Origin: Anaerolineales bacterium UBA6128 | Lineage (GTDB): Bacteria > Chloroflexota > Anaerolineae > UBA1429 | DNA length: 16,571 bases | Assembly (NCBI GenBank): GCA_002423325.1 | Contig: DIVQ01000242.1 | Location: forward strand, 1 to 16,571 | Direction: 5' to 3' | In this document: piece after piece, positions 13,538-16,571 of the stretch | Numbering within the stretch: position 1 is the first letter of the stretch | Layout: the number at the start of each line of letters is the position of its first letter | Made by a program: the position numbers and the translations under genes | The notes under the pieces: generated by a model | The model's database searches: none | What the model was told of the DNA's origin: nothing | Seen by the model: the letters and a program-made list of their open reading frames with translations, nothing else

Positions 13538-15264
13538 TGCCCTTCATCCTGTTTGAGCAGACTCGCCAGACGCGACAGCATCACTTTGCTTTCGGCCGTG
13601 GTCTCTCCGAGCAACTGCGCGATCTCGTGCGCCACGCGCATCTGCCGGTTGACGACCTCCTGGGTGCGCGTCAACGTCTCGGTACGGATCCGCTCCAGCT
13701 CGACATGCTGCCGCTGCTGCAGCGTGATATCGCGCAGGATGACGACCATCAGCCCCTGCTCCTTGACGGGCACCACGGTCTGCTCCACGATCAGATCGTC
13801 GCGCAGGCTGACCACTTCGCCCGCCAGCGGCAGACCCGCCTCGCGTACGCCGGACACGCTGTCCGTAACCGTCATCACGCTGCTGAGCGGCTTGCCCACA
13901 CAGGTCGAACGGGGACAACTGAGCATCTTTTCGGCCGAGGGCGATATCTCCTGCACCACAAGCCGATAATCGATAATCAGCACCCCGTTGGGGGTGACGT
14001 CCATCACCACCTGGCGCAGAGACTCGGCGCGCCGCCGCATGTAGGGGATGCACATGGTGGCCTCTGCCATGCCCCGCAACGTGGCCACCGCCTTTTCTCG
14101 ACAGGTCGGATAGCCACACGCCCCACAGTTCAGTTCATCCTCGGGCGTGAACTTGTCCACCAGCTTCATCACGTCGCGGATCTGCTCTTCGGAATAAGCC
14201 GGCACCGGTGTGAGCTTGTCGTCGTAACGCCGCGAGAGATCGGGCCATTCGTCGCGCGTCGGGAGCGGCTGCGGTTGGCGACGCGACGCATAGGCGATGA
14301 CGCGCTGGCGCGCCAGATAGGTGCTGTTGGCCTCTGCCATCTCGGGGCCGTTGATGCAGCCGCCCTCGCAGGCCATCAGTTCGACGGCGCAGGCCGCCAG
14401 CTGGCCGGCGCGAATGCTGCGCAGCACATCCTCGCACGCCTCCAGTCCGGACGTAGTCACGATATCGCTTGCCAGCATATCGGTGTCCAGCTTGGCGGTG
14501 CCGATCAGGCCCCCCTCCACCGGGAAGACGCGGGCATCGCTGCGCTCAATCGGTTCGGCCGGCAGGTCGCTGATCTCGAGCGCAACGTCCGCCTCCGCAA
14601 GCCAGTCGCGCAACTCGCCAAAGCTGAGCGCCGCATCGATGACGTCGGCCACAGCCGGGTCGCGGATCTCTTCCTTCTTGGCTATACACGGCCCGACAAA
14701 GACCAGGCAGGCATCATCGCCGTAGCGCTGGCGCAACGCACGGCCATGCGCGATCATCGGAGACACGATGGGCGCAAGGTGCGGGATCAGATCGGGATAG
14801 TAGTTTTCGATCAGGTTCACCACCACCGGGCAGGACGAGGTGATGATCGGCCACGATTCGGGGTGCTGATCGATCAGCTCCTTGTGGGCCTTGCCCACCA
14901 TCTCTGCGCCATAGGCCGTCTCGACCACCGCGCCGAACCCCAGTCGTTTGAGCGCCGTCTCGACCTCGGAAAAGAGCCCAAAGCCAAAGTAGGCCGGCGC
15001 CGAGGGCGCGATGCTGGCGACCACGGTTCGCCCCTGCGCGATGGCTGCGCGCACGGCCGGACGGTCGTCGCGCACAACCTTGGCCTTTTGCGGACAGGCC
15101 AGCACGCAGTGCCCGCAGGCGATGCACAGGGTCGGCACGATCTGCGCCTGCCCGTTCTCGACGCGGATCGCCTTGACGTGGCAGGTGCGCACGCAGCGGT
15201 AACAGTCGCGGCAGCGCGCCGGGTTGGTCGTGATGACCCAATCGCTCGTCCGTCGCTCCACCAT
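13534..15264 (-). CDS. HydS/HsfB-like sensory [FeFe] hydrogenase with PAS domain
   Basis: A 576-aa multi-domain iron-sulfur protein. Residues 15-60 hold two 4Fe-4S clusters (C18, C21, C24, C28 and C47, C50, C53, C57). Residues 80-325 are the H-domain: TSSCP (Cys145), GPCIAKKEE (Cys193, Lys196) and LMACEGGCINGP (Cys299, Cys303) supply all four H-cluster cysteines. The cysteine before Cys145, the proton-relay residue of catalytic enzymes, is Ser144. Residues 380-405 form a further Fe-S motif (C380, C383, C388, C405), 412-516 a PAS domain (DVTPNGVLIIDYRL, ISPSAEKML) and 517-576 a helical tail. This architecture fits group C sensory hydrogenases, cytoplasmic H2/redox sensors, rather than H2-producing enzymes. 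The ATG at 15264 with AAAGGAG four bases upstream was chosen over an in-frame upstream extension. It lies between the ferredoxin and the coupled phosphatase genes. Confidence 0.85.
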   Translation of the reverse strand: MVERRTSDWVITTNPARCRDCYRCVRTCHVKAIRVENGQAQIVPTLCIACGHCVLACPQKAKVVRDDRPAVRAAIAQGRTVVASIAPSAPAYFGFGLFSEVETALKRLGFGAVVETAYGAEMVGKAHKELIDQHPESWPIITSSCPVVVNLIENYYPDLIPHLAPIVSPMIAHGRALRQRYGDDACLVFVGPCIAKKEEIRDPAVADVIDAALSFGELRDWLAEADVALEISDLPAEPIERSDARVFPVEGGLIGTAKLDTDMLASDIVTTSGLEACEDVLRSIRAGQLAACAVELMACEGGCINGPEMAEANSTYLARQRVIAYASRRQPQPLPTRDEWPDLSRRYDDKLTPVPAYSEEQIRDVMKLVDKFTPEDELNCGACGYPTCREKAVATLRGMAEATMCIPYMRRRAESLRQVVMDVTPNGVLIIDYRLVVQEISPSAEKMLSCPRSTCVGKPLSSVMTVTDSVSGVREAGLPLAGEVVSLRDDLIVEQTVVPVKEQGLMVVILRDITLQQRQHVELERIRTETLTRTQEVVNRQMRVAHEIAQLLGETTAESKVMLSRLASLLKQDEGQ

Positions 15265-15283
15265 CGCTCTCCTTTGGCCACGC

Positions 15284-15301
15284 ACCGGGGCTTGCCCGGG
15301 T
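15284..15301. repeat. Short intercistronic hairpin
   Basis: On the minus strand ACC-C-GGG, loop CAAG, then CCC-C-GGT gives a hairpin with one mismatch in the 52-base gap between the ferredoxin and sensory hydrogenase genes. It lies upstream of the AAAGGAG ribosome site of the latter. It may tune the relative expression of the two; chance is possible. Confidence 0.35.
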
Positions 15302-15316
15302 ACGGCGCTGCGTCGA

Positions 15317-15571
15317 CTAGGCAGCGTCGATCCGCGGCCTGATCTCATCGTTAAAGAACTGCTCGGCGCTCTCGGGGCTCACCCCGCGAAAGATCTGATC
15401 GCCCACGCGTACCGATACGCCCATCGAGCAGGCGTCCATGCAGAACGACCCGACCAGCTCAACCTTGTCGTTCAGCTCTTGCTCGTTCATCAGCCGCTCA
15501 AAGGTTTCGGCCACCTTGTCAGAGCCGCGCACGTAACACGAACTGCCCACACATACCACAATCGTGATCAT
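15317..15571 (-). CDS. Thioredoxin-fold [2Fe-2S] ferredoxin (NuoE-like)
   Basis: An 84-aa protein in the thioredoxin-like [2Fe-2S] ferredoxin class. The four cluster ligands are visible: Cys7 and Cys12 in VVCVGSSCYVRG, Cys44 and Cys48 in VGSFCMDACSMGVSV, matching the NuoE C-terminal domain pattern. It lacks the N-terminal helical part of full NuoE, so it is the short stand-alone form found beside [FeFe] hydrogenases and formate dehydrogenases. It probably passes electrons between redox subunits or to the sensor. The ATG at 15571 overlaps the stop of the upstream molybdopterin gene as ATGA, with GGAGG seven bases upstream, which indicates translational coupling. Its position between the catalytic subunit and the sensor gene fits an electron-transfer link, an inference. 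Confidence 0.92.
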   Translation of the reverse strand: MITIVVCVGSSCYVRGSDKVAETFERLMNEQELNDKVELVGSFCMDACSMGVSVRVGDQIFRGVSPESAEQFFNDEIRPRIDAA

Positions 15572-16571
15572 TTCACGCCCTCCACAGGGGTTAACGTCGG
15601 AACGGCAACGCTTGCCGGGGCCTTGCCCGCGGCCAACGGGGTGTCCCTTTTCTCGATGCGCACAGCGCTCACCTTGTACTCGGGAATCTTGCTGACCGGA
15701 TCGAGCGCGTCGTTAGTCAGCTGGTTGATCGGCGCCTCGCGATAGTGGAACGTGCCGAACACCATACCTGGCGCCGAGCGGTCCGTGAGGCGCACGCGCG
15801 CCTCCATGCTCCCACGGCGCGACGAGAGGCGTACCCAGTCGCCCTGCTGCAACCCAAGACGAGCTGCATCCGTGGGGTGCACCTCAACGCGCTCCTCGGG
15901 GGCCAGGTGGTCGAGGCCGCGCGAGCGGCGCGTCATCGTGCCAGTGTGATAGTGATAGCGGATGCGCCCCGTACTGAGGTAGAAGGGATACTCCTCATCC
16001 GGCAACTCGGCCGGGGGCGTAAAGGTCACCGCGTGAAACTTGCCCTTGCCGCGTGAAAAGCGCCCCTTGTGCAGATAGGGTGTGCCGGGGTGGTACTTGG
16101 TCGGGCAGGGCCACTGCAGGCCCCCCTGCTCCAGCCGAGCATAGCTCATGCCCGCATAGCTGGGCGTGAGCGCCGCGCTCTCGGCAAAGACCTCTTCAGC
16201 ATCGGCATAGTCCCAATACCCCGCGGCATTGGGGCGCGTGAGCGCATAGGCGTTGCCCGCACCGTTGTTGCGACGCCGCTCGATCGCGGCTGACACCCGC
16301 CGAGCCAACTCGCAGAGGATACGCCAATCGTCCAGCGCGCCGCCGGGAGCCTCCACCGCCTTGCGCACGCGCTGCACACGACGCTCCGTGTTGGTAAAGG
16401 TGCCATCCTTCTCGGCAAACGCAGCCGCGGGCAGCACTACGTCGGCGTACTGGGCCGTCTCGGTCAAAAAGATGTCCTGTACCACCAGGAACTCGAGCGC
16501 ATCGAGCGCCTTGATGATGTGCGCGCTGTTGGCGTCGCTCAGCGCAGGGTTCTCGCCCATGATGTACATCG
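15568..16571 (-). CDS. Molybdopterin oxidoreductase, formate dehydrogenase alpha-type subunit, C-terminal part
   Basis: The gene enters from the right edge; the last roughly 333 residues are visible. Family landmarks include YIMGENPALSDANSAHI (2-18), FLVVQDIFLTETAQYADVVL (27-46), FAEKDGTFTNTERRVQRVRKA (51-71) and DDWRILCELARR (80-91), typical of FdhA/NuoG-type molybdopterin subunits. The C-terminal molydop-binding domain at about 194-307 begins with YLSTGRIRYHYHTGTMTRRS and contains FGTFHYREAPINQLTNDALDP. These enzymes oxidise formate or reduce CO2 at a Mo/W-bis-MGD centre. The N-terminal iron-sulfur, [FeFe]-type and Cys/Sec active-site parts lie outside the window, so formate specificity and cofactor cannot be judged. 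A tail of about 25 residues follows the binding domain. It is the first visible gene of the minus-strand operon and is coupled to the ferredoxin gene by an ATGA overlap. Confidence 0.88.
   Translation of the reverse strand, partial: MYIMGENPALSDANSAHIIKALDALEFLVVQDIFLTETAQYADVVLPAAAFAEKDGTFTNTERRVQRVRKAVEAPGGALDDWRILCELARRVSAAIERRRNNGAGNAYALTRPNAAGYWDYADAEEVFAESAALTPSYAGMSYARLEQGGLQWPCPTKYHPGTPYLHKGRFSRGKGKFHAVTFTPPAELPDEEYPFYLSTGRIRYHYHTGTMTRRSRGLDHLAPEERVEVHPTDAARLGLQQGDWVRLSSRRGSMEARVRLTDRSAPGMVFGTFHYREAPINQLTNDALDPVSKIPEYKVSAVRIEKRDTPLAAGKAPASVAVPTLTPVEGVK

Noticed and set aside
13534..15264. Catalytic H2-producing [FeFe] hydrogenase
   Set aside because: The proton-relay Cys is Ser, and the PAS domain and coupled phosphatase fit a sensor.
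13627..15342. Long plus-strand open frame antisense to the sensory hydrogenase
   Set aside because: Its His/Arg/Ala-rich translation has no recognisable motif. It is explained by GC-rich codon use of the gene on the other strand.
1..16571. CRISPR array, tRNA, rRNA or insertion sequence
   Set aside because: No regularly spaced repeat-spacer pattern, no cloverleaf or rRNA-like sequence, and no transposase motif was seen; repeats found are short and local.

Overview
The window is GC-rich and densely coded. It reads as a chromosomal segment of an anaerobic or facultative bacterium, and Chloroflexota (Anaerolineae-like) is my best guess. That guess rests on gene content: an [FeFe]-hydrogenase-type sensor in a formate dehydrogenase/hydrogenase locus, a sugar-acid DapA/enolase pair, chagasin-like lipoproteins and a DUF1998 helicase. 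It is an inference, because no rRNA, tRNA or other phylogenetic marker is present.

Layout. (1) 1-1089, minus strand: a nucleoside hydrolase gene followed by the first 35 codons of a GH29-type alpha-L-fucosidase that runs off the left edge. (2) 1169-2201, plus strand: a good sigma70-type promoter and two paralogous lipoproteins of the chagasin (I42) cysteine-protease-inhibitor family. (3) 2241-4628, plus strand: a promoter, a DapA-superfamily lyase and a mandelate-racemase-type enolase-superfamily dehydratase, which look like a two-gene sugar-acid catabolic operon with a long inverted repeat between the genes. (4) 4687-5499: a degenerate REP-like repeat, a near-perfect promoter with overlapping palindromes, and an AbrB-type antitoxin / PIN toxin pair. 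(5) 5575-8290: an ABC1/UbiB-type atypical kinase and a GalE-like NAD-dependent epimerase. (6) 8326-11246: a leader with a 45-bp tandem repeat forming twin hairpins, then an MrfA/YprA-type SF2 helicase carrying a UvrD/PcrA-like C-terminal Tudor domain. (7) 11256-16571, minus strand, convergent with the helicase: a compact operon transcribed from beyond the right edge. Its order is formate dehydrogenase alpha-type molybdopterin subunit (partial), thioredoxin-fold [2Fe-2S] ferredoxin, HydS/HsfB-like sensory [FeFe] hydrogenase with a PAS domain, SpoIIE/PP2C phosphatase with an uncharacterised C-terminal domain, an ECF-S-like membrane protein and a small membrane protein.

How the genes work together. 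The right-hand operon is the most interesting part. It couples a formate/electron-bifurcation-type redox enzyme to what looks like a hydrogen or redox sensor. The sensor has all four H-cluster cysteines but a Ser at the proton-relay cysteine, and it is translationally coupled (GTGA overlap) to a phosphatase, so a redox-to-phosphorylation signalling path is plausible. The other regions are small independent units: sugar/nucleoside salvage, protease inhibition, sugar-acid breakdown, toxin-antitoxin and DNA repair. No CRISPR array, insertion sequence, rRNA or tRNA was seen, and no stretch over 300 bases lacks a gene.
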